Source of the DNA: Gonatopus flavifemur
Lineage: Eukaryota; Arthropoda; Insecta; Hymenoptera; Dryinidae
Direction: 5' to 3'
DNA length: 64,000 nt
NCBI GenBank assembly: GCA_018340375.1
Contig: JAFFJZ010000004.1
Coordinates: forward strand, 23,906,001 to 23,970,000
In this document: one piece after another, positions 1-11,215 of the stretch
How the letters are laid out: each line of letters begins with the position of its first letter
How positions within the stretch are numbered: the stretch's first letter is position 1
Notes under the pieces: model-generated
The model's input: the letters and a program-made list of their open reading frames with translations, nothing else
Databases searched by the model: none
Told to the model about the DNA's origin: nothing
Position numbers and translations under genes: made by a program

Positions 1-228
1 AGGCAAAATAGATTATCATGGATATAAGGAATATTATACCAGTTAGTATATTTTTTTATTAAGCATGAGGACAAGCATCTAGATTAAACCCTTTACTATC
101 TAGATACCAGTCAATAATAACTTCCAACACTGAAAAAAACGGAAACGAAATTTCTGTTCGAAATTGTAAATCTACACTAAGAATATTTTGTAGTGCTACC
201 GTTCTGAATATAGGAAAAATACAATGTA
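1..228. other. AT-rich flank, nothing recognised
   Basis: No coding signal, splice-framed exon or repeat boundary is visible before the mariner end at 229. Confidence 0.4.
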
Positions 229-2945
229 TTGGGAGTACAAATTAGTTCGGTCCGGTTTGAGAAGATGACTCTCGCTCTCATGAATGTTTCATAGCCACAA
301 CCGATTTCAATTGTTTCACAGAGGTTAGACACCTGTGAATAATATTCAGTTGATATCACTCCGAGTTCCTTCTAGAATCCCGATTTTTACTCAGTGAAGT
401 ATGTCAAATTTCGTCCTAACCAAGCAGCATTTGCGGGAGGTGCTAGTTTTCTGTTTTAATTGGAAAAAAAGTGCAGCTGTAGCCCATCGAATGCTTGTGG
501 AAGTTTATGGTGACAATGCTCCAACTGATGAATTATTGAGGGAATGATTTCGACGTTCTAAGAATGGCAATTTCGGTGTCGAAGACAGGCCTTGCTCAAG
601 ACAACCACAAAAATTCGAAAACGAGGAATTGGAGGCTTGACTCGACGAAGATCCGAGTCAAACGCAACAGGAGCTTGCGGAATCATTAGGAATCACGCAA
701 CAAGCAGTTTCCGTACGATTACAATTCATGGGCACGATTCAAGAGCAAGGCAATTGGGTGCCTTATGACTTAAAGCCTAGAGACATTGAACGGCGATTTT
801 TCACTTGCGAGCAGCTGATTCAAAGACAACGGAGAAAGGGGTCCTTACATCGGATTGTGACAGGAGATGAGAAATGGATATTCTACGATAACCCCAAGAA
901 AAGAAAATACTATGCTATGCCCGGTCAATCGTTGCCATCGACTTCAACATCGACACCAAAGAGGAATATTATGAAGCTGAAGCTACCGAACGAGAGCTAG
1001 CAGACGTACGACTACACTTTTGGAAGGGACTGTACTTTTGAGTTTTCTGATATTGAAATCCAACTAGCGGACGAACCAAGACTACTATCGGAATGGAAAT
1101 GATCGATCTTTGTAGATTTTGATGCGCTGAATCGAATGAGGTAGGTCTGGAAACACTTGAATGCATTTTGAACGGGATATTTGAGTTTTGAGTGCGGGAA
1201 GAAGTGGAAATATATCATGATTTAGAAGTTTTTCGATGCCTTCTACCATTCAGAAAAATAATTCGCGATTCGGTGATAGGTTTTCTTACAGCTTTTTTGA
1301 TGCCGAATCGAATGGTATAGGTCTCGATGTGTTACGCGGCCATTTTAGAGGGGTAAATGGGGGTTAAAGTCTGGAATCTTGCGAATCACAGGAAAATCGA
1401 GTGATCCAATGTTCATTCCATGCGTTCTACCTTTCAGAAAAAAGATTTGGTGTTCGGTGATGGGTTTTCTTAGAGCTTTTTCGATGCCGGAGCGAATGGT
1501 ATAGGTCTCGATGTGTTACGCGGCCATTTTAGAGGAGTAAATGGGGGTTGAAGTCTGGAATCTCGCGAATCACAGGAAAATCGAGGATAACAATATTCGT
1601 TCCCTGCTTTCTGCCATTCAGAAAAATAATCCGCGGTTCGCTGATGGGTTTTCTTATAGTTCTTCCAATGCCGAATCGAATGGTATAGGTCTCTATGTGT
1701 TACGCGGCCGTTTGAGAGAGTTACATGGGGGTTGAAGGCTGGGATCTTGCAAATGAGAGGGAAATCGACAAGTCCAATGTTCGTTCCATGCCTTCTACGA
1801 TTCAGAAAAATAATTCGCGGTTCGATGATGGGTTCTCCCATAGCTCTTTCAATGCCGAATCGGATGGTATAGGACTCTATGTGTTACGCGGCCGTTTAAG
1901 AGGGTTACATGGGGGTTGAAGTCTGAAAGTCTTGCGGATGAGAGGAAAATCGAGGATTACAATATTCGTTCCCTGCTTTCTGCCATTCAGAAAAATGATC
2001 CGTGGTTCGATGATGGGTTTTCTTATAGTTCTTCCAATGCCGAATCGAATGGTATAGGTCTCTATGTGTTACGCGGCCGTTTGAGAGAGTTACATGGGGG
2101 AGCAAGGCTGGAATCTTGCGAATGAGAGGAAAATCGACAAGTCCAATGTTCGTTCCATGCCTTCTACCATTCAGAAAAATAATTCGCGGTTCGATGATAG
2201 GTTTTCTCATAGCTTTTTCATTGCTGAATCGAACCGTGAATTATTTTTCTGAATGACAGAAAGCAGGAGACGAATATCGCAATTCTGTATCTTCCTTTCA
2301 TTCGCAAGATTCCAGCCTTCAACCCCCCTTTCCATCTCTAAAACGGCCGCGTAACACATAGAGACCCATATCATTCGATTCGGCATTGAAAGAGCTCAAA
2401 GGAAACTCCGTTATCGAACCGCGAATTATTTTTCTGAATGGTAAAAGGCATGGAACGAACATTGGAATTCTCGATTTTCCTCTCATTCGCAAGATTTCCA
2501 GACTTCAACCCCCTTTTTTACCCCTTCCAAATGGCCGCGTAACAGCACAATGTGTCTCTAGGACGTTTTCTGAACGTTCAGAAAACCTCTCCTACGTTCT
2601 ATAAACCTTCCATAAACGTTCCAGTGGCACGTTGTGCTGTCTGGGGCAAGGAAAGACATGAAAAACTTATTCTTCTACACGATAACGCTCGGCCTCATGT
2701 CGTAAAAGTAGTGAAAACTTATCTGGCAACGTTGAAGTGGGATATTCTACCGCAACCCGCCGTACTCGCCGGACATTGCGCCTTCTGATCACTGGTTATT
2801 CCGACAGATGCAGCACGAATTGGCAGGCCCCCGGTTCACTTCGTTCGAAGAAATCGAAAAAAGGCTCCTAACTTGGATCGCCTCGAAAGACGAGACGTTT
2901 TTCCGTAACGGGATTCGAAAATTACCCGAAAGATGGGAAAGTGAA
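229..2945 (+). mobile_element. mariner element 1, split and 3'-truncated
   Basis: The left end TTGGGAGTACAAATTAG follows a TA and lies 172 bp before the ATG at 401, the same spacing as in the intact element at 53994. The 5' half (401 to about 1000) reads MSNFVLTKQHLREVLVF, then QELAESLGITQQAVS (the helix-turn-helix), NWVPYDLKPRD and TGDEKWIFYDNP with the first catalytic Asp. Stops interrupt it at about 544 and 637. A 184-bp minisatellite then breaks the gene. The 3' part (about 2650-2945) has HDNARPHV and, in another frame, SDHWLF, so all three catalytic Asp positions can be located. The right end is lost in the foldback repeat that follows. It is dead, and of the type that resembles the mellifera subfamily. 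Confidence 0.85.
1010..2555. repeat. 184-bp minisatellite, five direct and about two inverted units
   Basis: The marker AATGGTATAG recurs at 1311, 1495, 1679, 1863 (GATGGTATAG) and 2048, spacings of 184, 184, 184 and 185 bp. Each unit holds the stretch TGTGTTACGCGGCC and a TTCAGAAAAATAAT stretch. From about 2232 the same unit runs in reverse orientation (ending GGCCGCGTAACA near 2545), making a large imperfect foldback. It sits inside the mariner gene. Confidence 0.9.
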
Positions 2946-3450
2946 GGTTTCATCTTTTGTGCGAGTCACACATAGGACTTAGACCCGAAAAACGGTGAAA
3001 AGGGCGAAAAATGCATGTTTTCGGGAGAGGAATCGTTTGTGCTTTTTCGCCGTCACTCGAAACTGATTTTATACCTATTAGGTATTCTTCAGGAATGTCG
3101 AGAGAATTATTCTATGCAGGTTTCATCGTTTTTGCGAGTCACAAATATGACTTAGACCCGAAAAACGGTTTATCTCCCAAAAACATGCATTTTTCGCCTT
3201 TTTCACCGTTTTTCGGGTCTAAGTCCTATGTGTGACTCGCACAAACGATGAAACCTGCACAGAATTACTCTCTGGAACCTCCTGAAGAATATCTAATAGG
3301 TATAAAATCAGTTTCGAGTGACGGCGAAAAAGCACAAACGATTTATCTCCCGAAAACTTGCATTTTCCGCCTTTTCCAGCGTTTTCTGGGTCTAAGTCCT
3401 ATGTGTGACTCGCACAAATGATGAAACCTGCATAGAATTATTCTCTGGAC
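2946..3450. repeat. foldback repeat with direct and inverted copies of one unit
   Basis: A unit with GCGAGTCACACATAGGAC and CCCGAAAAACGGTG starts at about 2946, restarts near 3118, then appears inverted at 3183-3253 and again at 3360-3430. The segments TTTTTCGCCGTCACTCGAAA and its complement TTTCGAGTGACGGCGAAAAA also pair. It directly abuts the broken 3' end of mariner element 1. Confidence 0.85.
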
Positions 3451-3975
3451 ATTGCTCAAGAATATTTCACACTTATACAAACGATCCCGGTTCATGTCGC
3501 ATTGACACATACGGTCATGTATCCGGGAACGTACTCTTTTCGCGTATTTTTCCAGGGGATTTCAGTGTTACTCGCGTAGATCGATATCTCCCAACCACAA
3601 ACCAGTGGTATGGTATTCCCCTTGCTTCCGGTATCCCCCACCCTTTATCGACTGCTCATTGTCACTTTCAGAATCCGCTCGCTGATTATTTGTCATAACC
3701 TCATCCGCGCTTTCCGTTTTTTTCATGTTCCCCACATTTTCCTCTGTAACTTTTTTCCCTTAGGTTTTAATCGAAAACTGTTTAGCGCACAATCATCTAC
3801 GCGTCGAGCCCTTTCCAATGAGCATATGATCATTGAAATCGGAGCAAGTCACCGACGCACAGTGCGTCGAATTAATGGATAGGATAGACAAAAATGAAAA
3901 TTCATGTTTTTTCGCACCCAGAATCATTTAATTACTTCATTTCAGATTCATGTACCTCATTTTATGTCACATTCA
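3451..3975. other. unassigned DNA
   Basis: Short plus-strand ORFs of 90-97 codons occur, but they have no recognisable domain, no splice support and overlapping alternative frames. I see no gene. Confidence 0.4.
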
Positions 3976-4013
3976 CACTGAAACAAAAATTCGAATCCAA
4001 ATTAGGAAAAATG

Positions 4014-4634
4014 TTAATCAGAATAATCTGAATTTGAATAATTTAGATTCTCTGCATCTGAATCCTGCGATATATTCTCTATATTGGTAGTCGAAGACTG
4101 ATGAGATGTCTCCAGATAATCTTCAACTTCCCTGTTGAGGTTCCTTTTTTTGGTAGTAGTCTTTCTTTTCGACGAAATCAATGGATCTGACATAAGAAGT
4201 ATATTATTCAACAAGTCTGTACATGTATTCTTTTTGGATGATTTCCGTGTGCGATTTAATCTTTTGTGACGAAACACCTTGCGCATTGCTTCTAAAGCTT
4301 CTTCCGATAATTGTCCTATTGGCAGTTGGTCGAAATATTGAATCACATCAATCCCATGAACCAGCAATTTATGCATGCTACTTGGCATATAGTACCATCC
4401 ATATAATTGTAAATATAATTCCCGAGTTTCGGTAATTAATGTATTGAACTTATCAAGATCTATGTTCCTGCCACTGGCAATCACTGTAAGAATTAGGGAA
4501 AATTTTTTAATTGGTGTCTCGTCAATTCCAGTTATTTGAGAACTGAGTTCTGGATTCGCAAAGGACCTTCTAGCCGTATTTCCGTCATTGCTTGATCCGA
4601 AACCTTGCTTAGGTTGGTCTACGATTAGGCCCAT
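4014..4634 (-). pseudogene. Transib-like transposase, C-terminal part
   Basis: This is a 206-codon open frame that looks like an orphan gene but is the 3' half of the relic starting at 8897. Landmarks are GLIVDQPKQGFGSSNDGNTA, then HKLLVH (the H-x4-H motif), then LPIGQLSEEALEA holding the candidate catalytic Glu, KVFRHKRLNRTRKSSKK, SDPLISS and an acidic Asp/Asn/Ser tail. In RAG1 the catalytic Glu sits in a comparable SEGNESGNKLFRRFR context. A one-base slip in the A-run near 4655 and an in-frame stop separate it from the upstream half even after the insertion is removed. The predicted Met at 4634 is probably internal. Confidence 0.75.
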
Positions 4635-4701
4635 TTTTTATTTAAATTCCGATTGGATCCTTTTTTTTTTTTCTGAGGAGTTCTTTCTTTTCAGTTCCCC
4701 T

Positions 4702-5080
4702 CCCTGGTTAAACAATCCGATTGAATCCGATAAAAAAAAATTTTATCGGAATGAATTGAGTTTCTGCATCGGAAATTTCCTATTGATACCAATAAGATAA
4801 TTTTTAATTGGCTTTAATCGGTCTTTCCCCTGGTTAAAAAATCCGATTGAATCCGATAAAAAAACATTTCATCGGAATGGATTGAGTTTCTGCATCGGAA
4901 ATTTCCCATTGATACCAATAAAATAATTTTTAACTGGATTTAATCGGCATTTTCCCTGGTGAAAAAATCCGATTGAATCCGATAAAAAAAACTTATCGGA
5001 ATGAATTGATTCCTGCATCGCGATTTTCTTATTGAATTTTATTGGTTGTTAACCCAACCAACGAACGGTTTATATACATT
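4702..5080. repeat. 126-bp tandem triplication of the element's left end
   Basis: CCCTGGT occurs at 4702, 4828 and 4954, exactly 126 bp apart. Each copy continues with ATCCGATTGAATCCGATAAA and a GAATTGA...GCATCG block. Repeated ends of this sort could have arisen by end-to-end insertion or unequal exchange. Confidence 0.9.
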
Positions 5081-5197
5081 ATATACGCGCATTTTATATC
5101 AATTAAACAAAGACATATATCATTTATTCAATCATTACGTATGACAAATTATTGCTGAAATAAATTCAAACGATCATTTATGTGTTATTAACATGGT

Positions 5198-5285
5198 GAT
5201 CACCCATCCACCTTGTACCGCAGTTGTCGTTGCTTAACTAGAAGATCGATCTGGAACACCCGCTCGCTCGATGCCGTGGTTCGCT
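5198..5285 (-). pseudogene. 5S rRNA-like relic
   Basis: Read on the minus strand, this stretch has GAACCACGGCATCGAGC, then AGTTAAGCAACG, then GGTGGATGGGTGATC, in the order and spacing of the 5S rRNA gene (where AGTTAAGCAACG and GATGGGTGAC form the internal Pol III control region). The 5' and 3' ends of a 120-nt 5S gene are not clear and substitutions are many, so it is not functional. It sits inside the 3.48-kb element. Confidence 0.6.
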
Positions 5286-5329
5286 TCCTATCAATGTGAA
5301 CTAAATGACTGTCTTATGTCAGGGATGGG

Positions 5330-6550
5330 TGTCCTATAGTAATAAGATTCAATTGGTAATAGTCCATTGGACATATGAGGGATTGTATCGGTCTTAATGA
5401 GAGCATGGGAGTTCATTAATAATAAAAATCCCAATGAAGACCAAGAGAATATTTTCCAATTGGATTCAATCGGTATTTTATGATGGATGGAAAATTCCGA
5501 TTGATATCAATACAATATTTTTCAATTTGATTCAATCGGTATTTTATCAATTATGAAAATTCTAATTGATACGAGTCAAATATTTTCCATTGGGATCCAA
5601 TAGGTATTGTATCAATAATAAGAATTCCGATTGATATCAATGAAATATTGTGCAATTGGATTCACTTGGTATTTTATGATCCATGAAAATTCCGATTGAC
5701 GCCAATACAATATTTTTCAATTGGATTGAATCGGTATGTTATTAATTATGAAGATTCTAATTGATACCAGTCAAATATTTTTCAATGGCATCCAATAGGT
5801 ATTTTATCAATAATAAGAATTCCTATTGATACCAAGAAAATATTTTTCATTTGATTAAATAGGTATTTTATTGATCATTAAAATTCTAATTGATATCAGT
5901 GAAATATTTTTCAATAGAATTCAATGGGTATGTCATTAATCATAAAAATTCCAATTGATACCAAGAAAATATTTTCTCATTAGATTCAATGGGTATTTTA
6001 TGATTGATAAAAAATTCCGATGGATACCAATAAAATATTTTTTAATTGGATTGAATCGGTATTTCATCAATCATGAAAATTTCAATTGATACCAGTCAAA
6101 TATTTTTCAATGGGATCCAATTGATATTTTATCAATAATAATTATTCCGATTGATATCAATGAAATATTGTGTAATTGCATTCACTTGGTATTTTATGAC
6201 CAATGAAAATTCCGATTGATGCCAATACAATATTTTCCAATTGGATTCAATTGGTATGTTATTAATCACGAAGATTCTAATTGATACCAGTCAAATATTT
6301 TTCAATGGCATCCAATAGGTATTTTATCAATAATAAAAATTCCAATTCGTACGAACACAATATTTTTTAATTTAATTTAATCGGCATTTTATTAATCATT
6401 ACAATTATAATTGGTACCAGTAACATATTTTTCAGTGGGATCCAATGGATATTCCATCACTGATAAAAATCCCGATTGATACCAATGAAATATTTTCTAA
6501 TTGGATTCTATTGGTATTCTATGATTATAGTTTCCTATTCCAGCAATTTT
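5330..6550. repeat. AT-rich satellite: about 65-bp monomers in a 520-bp higher-order unit
   Basis: Blocks such as CAATTGGATTCAATCGGTAT and AATTCCGATTGATACCAAT recur every 60-66 bp. The variant TGAAATATTGTGYAATTG appears at 5641 and 6161, 520 bp apart, with the neighbouring monomers in the same order, so a higher-order repeat of about eight monomers is present. Confidence 0.8.
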
Positions 6551-7230
6551 CCCATTAGTTCCAATACATCGAGGTCACCAGGGATTCTGATAAAAACCAA
6601 TGATTTGATGCAATGAAAGAAATTTCAGAACTGAATCGGTTATTGCCGGTACATACCTATAGGACTTTAGAATCTGTAAACTTGCCTATTATTTTCAATA
6701 AATTTGAATGTTGGAATAATCCAATTAAAACCCATTGATCAATGAAATCGATACATCCTTAAATGCAGTCAGAAATCTCCCATAAGAAACCCATTCGTCA
6801 TTCAATTTCACAAATTTTCCCATTAGTTCCAATAGATTGAAATTGTGGAAACTTCCGATAAAAACCGTTTGCCTGATGGAATGGAGAAAATTTCAATCAT
6901 CCAATCAGATATCTCTTATACAGACCAATAGATTATGTGAAGTTTGATTAATTCCCATAAAATGCAGATTTTTTAATTGGTGAATCCCCGATTGAAACCT
7001 ATAGAGAAGAGATTCCGATAAACTCTTATTAATTTTGAATCGGGGATTGAACTGTTCCGATTGATCCTATGCAGTCCGATTAATTCTGAATCGGTTTCTA
7101 TCGGATCTTATCGGATTTTTTAACCAGGGCTAATGCGGTGGAATAAAGTCTAAAATTGAATTGGACATTTCTCATTCAATGCTATTGAATATTCAATCCC
7201 GTAAATATTCCTTTTATTTCCCATAAATTG

Positions 7231-7490
7231 CACTGAAAAAAAAATTTCATCGAAAATCAATTATATTTTGTTGTTAGGGTAACTGAATATCATAGTCAAG
7301 TCAACGAATATATGATCAGATTGACAGTATAATCGTTGACTTGACACCATGATGGTTGATTCAACTGCATGTAGTTGAGTCAACAGTGTATGTAGTTGAG
7401 GCAACAGTCAGATTCAGTTGGATATATCCAATCGTATTCTACTGTTGAATCAACTATATCACCGTTGTCTGTACCCACCTTTTTTCAGTG
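7231..7490. mobile_element. CAC-type miniature element, 260 bp, TG duplication, nested
   Basis: The ends are CACTGAAAAAAAAATTTC and CTTTTTTCAGTG, flanked by TG at 7229-7230 and 7491-7492. The interior has repeated GTTGACTTGAC/GTTGAGTCAAC words. It lies inside the 4702-8181 element. Confidence 0.8.
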
Positions 7491-8181
7491 TGGGATGATC
7501 GAATAATCCAATTGAAACCTATTGACCAATAAAATAAACAAACTCAAATCGAATTGGATATTCTGGATAGAAACCCAGTAAGTCTTGAATTTTGTACAAT
7601 TTTCCCATTGGTTCCGATAGACCGAAATCACCGAAAATTCTGATAAAAAACGATAATTTAATCCGCTGAAAGGAATTCTGAATTCGAATTGGATATTTCT
7701 CATTCAATCCTATTCAATTTTCAGATCCGTAAATGGTCCTATTATTCCCCATGAATTCGGATAGTGGAATAATCCGATTAAAACCTACAGACCGATCAAA
7801 TCTGTACGAACTCTAATCGAATTGGACATTCTTCATAAAAACCGATTAAATTTCCCATTACGTAACATTTACGATCGGTTCCAATAGCTTTAGGTCATGG
7901 AAATTTCCGATAAAAACCATTTGCCGCATGAAATGGAGAAATTTTCATATTCTCAATCAGATATCTCTCATACAAACCGATTGATCACTGAAAGTCATAT
8001 TAATTCCAATAAAACAAATATTTTTCTATCGGTAAATCCTCGATTCAATCCTATATATACCACGTTCCAATTAATTCCTATTCATCTTGAATCGGTAGTT
8101 GAGCCTCTCCGATTGACCCTATTCATTCCGATTAATTTTGAATCGGTTTTTATCGGTTTCTATTGGACCTTTTAACCAGGG

Positions 8182-8897
8182 CTGGCTTGCCATGATTTAA
8201 AAGGTGAATGGTATGCTATATTTAACAGGCACTCAAAAGTTCTAATCCAAGAGTGAAGAGAAGATAACCCGAAGCGAAAGTTTTCGGTATTCGGTGGTTT
8301 GTGAGAAAGATTCAACGAGTTCATCTTTGTAGGTTTGGCCCCGCAAATGAAGCATTTTGCAGTCGCATTTGTTTCTGTCAGAATGTTGCATACAGCCCCA
8401 TCAACCATCGTCAAATGTAAATCAAGAATCACATCCAAAGTATAATCCCCTACACACAGTGTATATTTAGCAAGATTCTGAATTTGGGCTTTCATCTCAG
8501 CTTCTTTTAGAATAAGCTGTGGACACTCTTTATTCAATATAAATTTTATAGGCCTGCAATGCCTTGTAGACGCGGTACGCTTGTTCATCCATAAGTTTTC
8601 ACCTGAGTGTAAATCGATCAATTTCAAAGGAACAAACGCAATGAAGAACATGTATTCGTCAGTATTTTCGGTATTAGTAAATTTCTGTTTATGAGTGCTA
8701 TGGCCACCATTGCTTTCGAACCCCCATTTGCAAATTAATTTTGCTGATGTATTTTTATTTGTGCAAATCAATTTTGAAATACTTTCAACTGTTTTGATTA
8801 AAATTTTTGGCAAATTTACTTGAGCAGATATTTCTGTCACCAAAATAGACTTAGGCAAAAATTGTTTTGGAAACAAAAATGATAATTTTTCATCCAT
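8182..8897 (-). pseudogene. Transib-like transposase, N-terminal and central part
   Basis: About 238 codons are open from the ATG at 8897. Landmarks in order are CKWGFESNGGHSTHKQKF (where the first catalytic Asp is expected after KWG-F the relic has Glu), STRHCRPIKF, LTMVDGAVCN (the likely second catalytic Asp), CFICGAKPTKMN (the C-x2-C knuckle) and FGLSSLHSWIRTFECLLNIA. This layout matches the RAG1 core/Transib catalytic region. The frame runs into the inserted element and stops at 8172. Removing that insertion joins WQA to RGTEKKELLRKKKK, a sensible continuation. It is inactive, and the Glu-for-Asp reading is inference. Confidence 0.75.
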
Positions 8898-8939
8898 ATT
8901 TTGAATGAAAATTATTGTTTTGTTCTCTCAGTGTAGGGG

Positions 8940-9269
8940 AGGTGTTTCTTCCGATTTTGAATTGTAAATCTCACCAAGTCCTAGGTCAAGTGTATGAAAA
9001 TTCATTTTGCTTCATAAAATATTGCTACAGTCATATGCTCAGAATATTTCATTTTCGACAAATTCAGCATATTCCGCATCGTAGATTTCCAGAACATCAA
9101 AGATCATTGTATGTGCAATGTTTCAATTGGAAGATTCTCAGAACATTCTCAACGGAATATTGTATCTGCAATATCTATAGGATCTTGTACGAATATTTTA
9201 CACAGAATGTTCTGAGCGAAACATTGTAATATTCTAAAAATATTACTGAGACATTGGGTGCTGTGTGGG
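8940..9269 (-). mobile_element. CCCACACAGCAC-type element, copy 1
   Basis: Read on the minus strand it begins CCCACACAGCACCCAATGTC and runs about 330 bp to CACCTCCCC. The same non-palindromic sequence occurs at 27611-28465. It abuts Transib relic A. It shows ACATTGTAATATTC-type words but no ORF of note. Confidence 0.75.
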
Positions 9270-11215
9270 CATGCATTTAACGCACGTTATAACAAATGCG
9301 TTGAAAGCGTGAAGTGTTCCCTTGCGTTTAGAGCATGCTTTTTCCCTCGGTGGAGGTATCAAATATTCATTTGGATCGATGATTCAGTTTAGTTTGCAAA
9401 CTTCAATAGCATATTCCAAAGAAAGGATTTCCCCAGGTGTCATACATTTCGTAAATAATCGATTAATCATAACGAAAGAACGATCGAGCAAATAGGGTAT
9501 TTATTTATTATAAAATCAAACAATCAAATGTACAAATATACAAATCAGCTACCATTGTAATCGACACAACATTATAATATTTGCCCTAACTAAAAGTGAT
9601 TTAGGTCCATTTAATCAATTACTATAATGTGCAGCATAAATATATGCTAGCTATCGAGTATTATATATTTACAGTTTCAAGTTATAGCCATGATATATCT
9701 TATTATTTACAAATTAAATCATTGAATTAATTCATTTTTTTCGGTATTGTGATTGTGGGATATCATAATATGCGTACGGAACATTTTGTATCGAGTATGT
9801 TTGCATTCATATCGATTTTGCATGAGAATACTTGTGGAAGGATTTTACATGTTAAGATTATTCATTAGTTCGGAGAAGTTATAAACATTTAACAACGTTG
9901 TAGGAATAACTAACAATTATTTTTCTTACAGATCCATTATGAACAACATTTGTTTCAATGCGAAGAAAAAAAACATTAGTTCTTGACAATATTATTGCTT
10001 CAAAGGACATTATTGTTTCTCAGCAATTTATTCATCAAATTCTGATAGACGTAGTTCAAAACAAAAGTAAATTTCATCTTTCATTCTCGATCGTTTTATT
10101 CCTCTAAGACTTATTCCCTAACTTGTATAATGACATTCATTTCGGTAATGAAGAGGTATTCTCTGTTTTGTGCTACAATTATCATCCCCGTCATCTAAAA
10201 GGATATAAATATTGTATCAGATTGCATATCAAGCTCCTATAAAAATAACTTCTGATCAAGTATGAGATTCAGCAATAGGTTATTTTCTACCATCACTTCT
10301 AATCTAAACATCAACCAGATTAATTATACAGCCATTATATCTGTACAGTTGAAATAGGAATCCTGCTTATCATTTTTATAGTTTATATTATATTGTCCTC
10401 GTCATCTTTCAATAAATATAATTCGAAAAGAACATGAGAAAAGTGTTGTTGGCTTTGTTTATGAATCACATAAGTGGTAATCTGCGATTTTCAAGACTGA
10501 CTCATAAAGATACATTGAAATTATAGTTGGTTGTTCCTGTTGTTGGTACAAAAATAAAAATGCACGAATTTTCATTTATAAATCTTTTGAGAGATATCGT
10601 TTTCAACAAATATTGGCAGTGTTTGAAACTTTCATAGATCGTGGATGTTGAAAAGAGAACAAGACAAATACCAATTATGAGCCATTTGATAGTATTTCTG
10701 AAATAATTTTTGTTTTCCGCAGATTTGAAAATAAATTCGAGACGAGTCTGCGTTTGTTTCTTTGTTTTTGTAAATAAATGTCAGATTATGAGGAATGATT
10801 CATGTCGAATAACGTTTAATCGTTAATTATGAAATCCGTAAAAGAAAATCTACTCTATCGACTGCTATACATAAGCATAAACGCAATAGAGACCGATTTG
10901 ACGTTGCTGTGGAGTTTTTGTCAAATAGATTCGGTAAAAGAACTGCTTTGGTCGATATCTATTTTCAGTGCTCTTAAAGCGTGTGGGATATTGACTTTAT
11001 TACATCATTTAATATTCAACACTTCAATATCAAACTATTCTATCGTAATTTAATAACATGCTTTCTAACAAATTCAGAATATCCACGATTTTGTTAGTCC
11101 AAGCTGAGTAAAGGATGTGTATATCCCTTTTTATACTCGATTATTTCGTTGCAAATTTTTATTTTGTTAGCGTGAAAACAGCGGTGGAAAGACTGGGCTT
11201 TCTCTATCAAAGCAT
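9270..11215. other. AT-rich intergenic DNA
   Basis: Apparently single-copy, very AT-rich, with scattered AATAAA/TTTATT words and no supported exon. The short ORF at 10829-11053 has no recognisable feature. Confidence 0.5.

Larger units (their letters stand above)
4702..8181. mobile_element. 3.48-kb CCCTGGT...ACCAGGG element with 2-bp target duplication (CT)
   Basis: The left end is CCCTGGTTAAACAATCCGAT and the right end TTTTAACCAGGG, with CT at 4700-4701 and again at 8182-8183. Removing the element plus one CT restores the transposase reading frame across WQA|RGTEKK, so both ends and the 2-bp duplication are well supported. The interior has no long ORF. It is made of a 126-bp triplication, a 5S-like relic, a higher-order satellite and a nested 260-bp element. 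A second internal right end (ACCAGGG at 7123-7129) suggests an inner copy or duplication. A 2-bp duplication without TA argues against Tc1/mariner; a CACTA/CMC-type mover is my guess. Confidence 0.85.
3976..8933 (-). mobile_element. Transib/RAG1-like transposon relic A, interrupted by a 3.48-kb element
   Basis: The transposase relic runs on the minus strand from the ATG at 8897 to a stop at 4014. Both outer edges carry related ends: CACTGAAACAAAAATTCG at 3976, and, reading in from the other side, CACTGAGAGAACAAAAC at 8933. Without the 4702-8181 insertion it would be about 1.5 kb, short for a full Transib, so the relic is also internally deleted. The flanks (CA at 3974-3975 and TA at 8934-8935) do not form a perfect 2-bp duplication, and no 5-bp duplication is seen, so the outer edges are less certain than the coding relic. 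Confidence 0.6.

Noticed and set aside
4014..4634. A 206-residue orphan host gene
   Set aside because: Its sequence is the C-terminal part of the transposase whose N-terminal part lies at 8182-8897; a similar end occurs at 49575-50092.
5330..6550. CRISPR-like array
   Set aside because: Monomers are diverged, AT-rich and without unique spacers; this is satellite DNA in a eukaryotic transposon.
3976..8933. A perfect 2-bp or 5-bp target duplication around Transib relic A
   Set aside because: The flanks read CA and TA (or ATTCA and TAGGG), so no exact duplication can be claimed.
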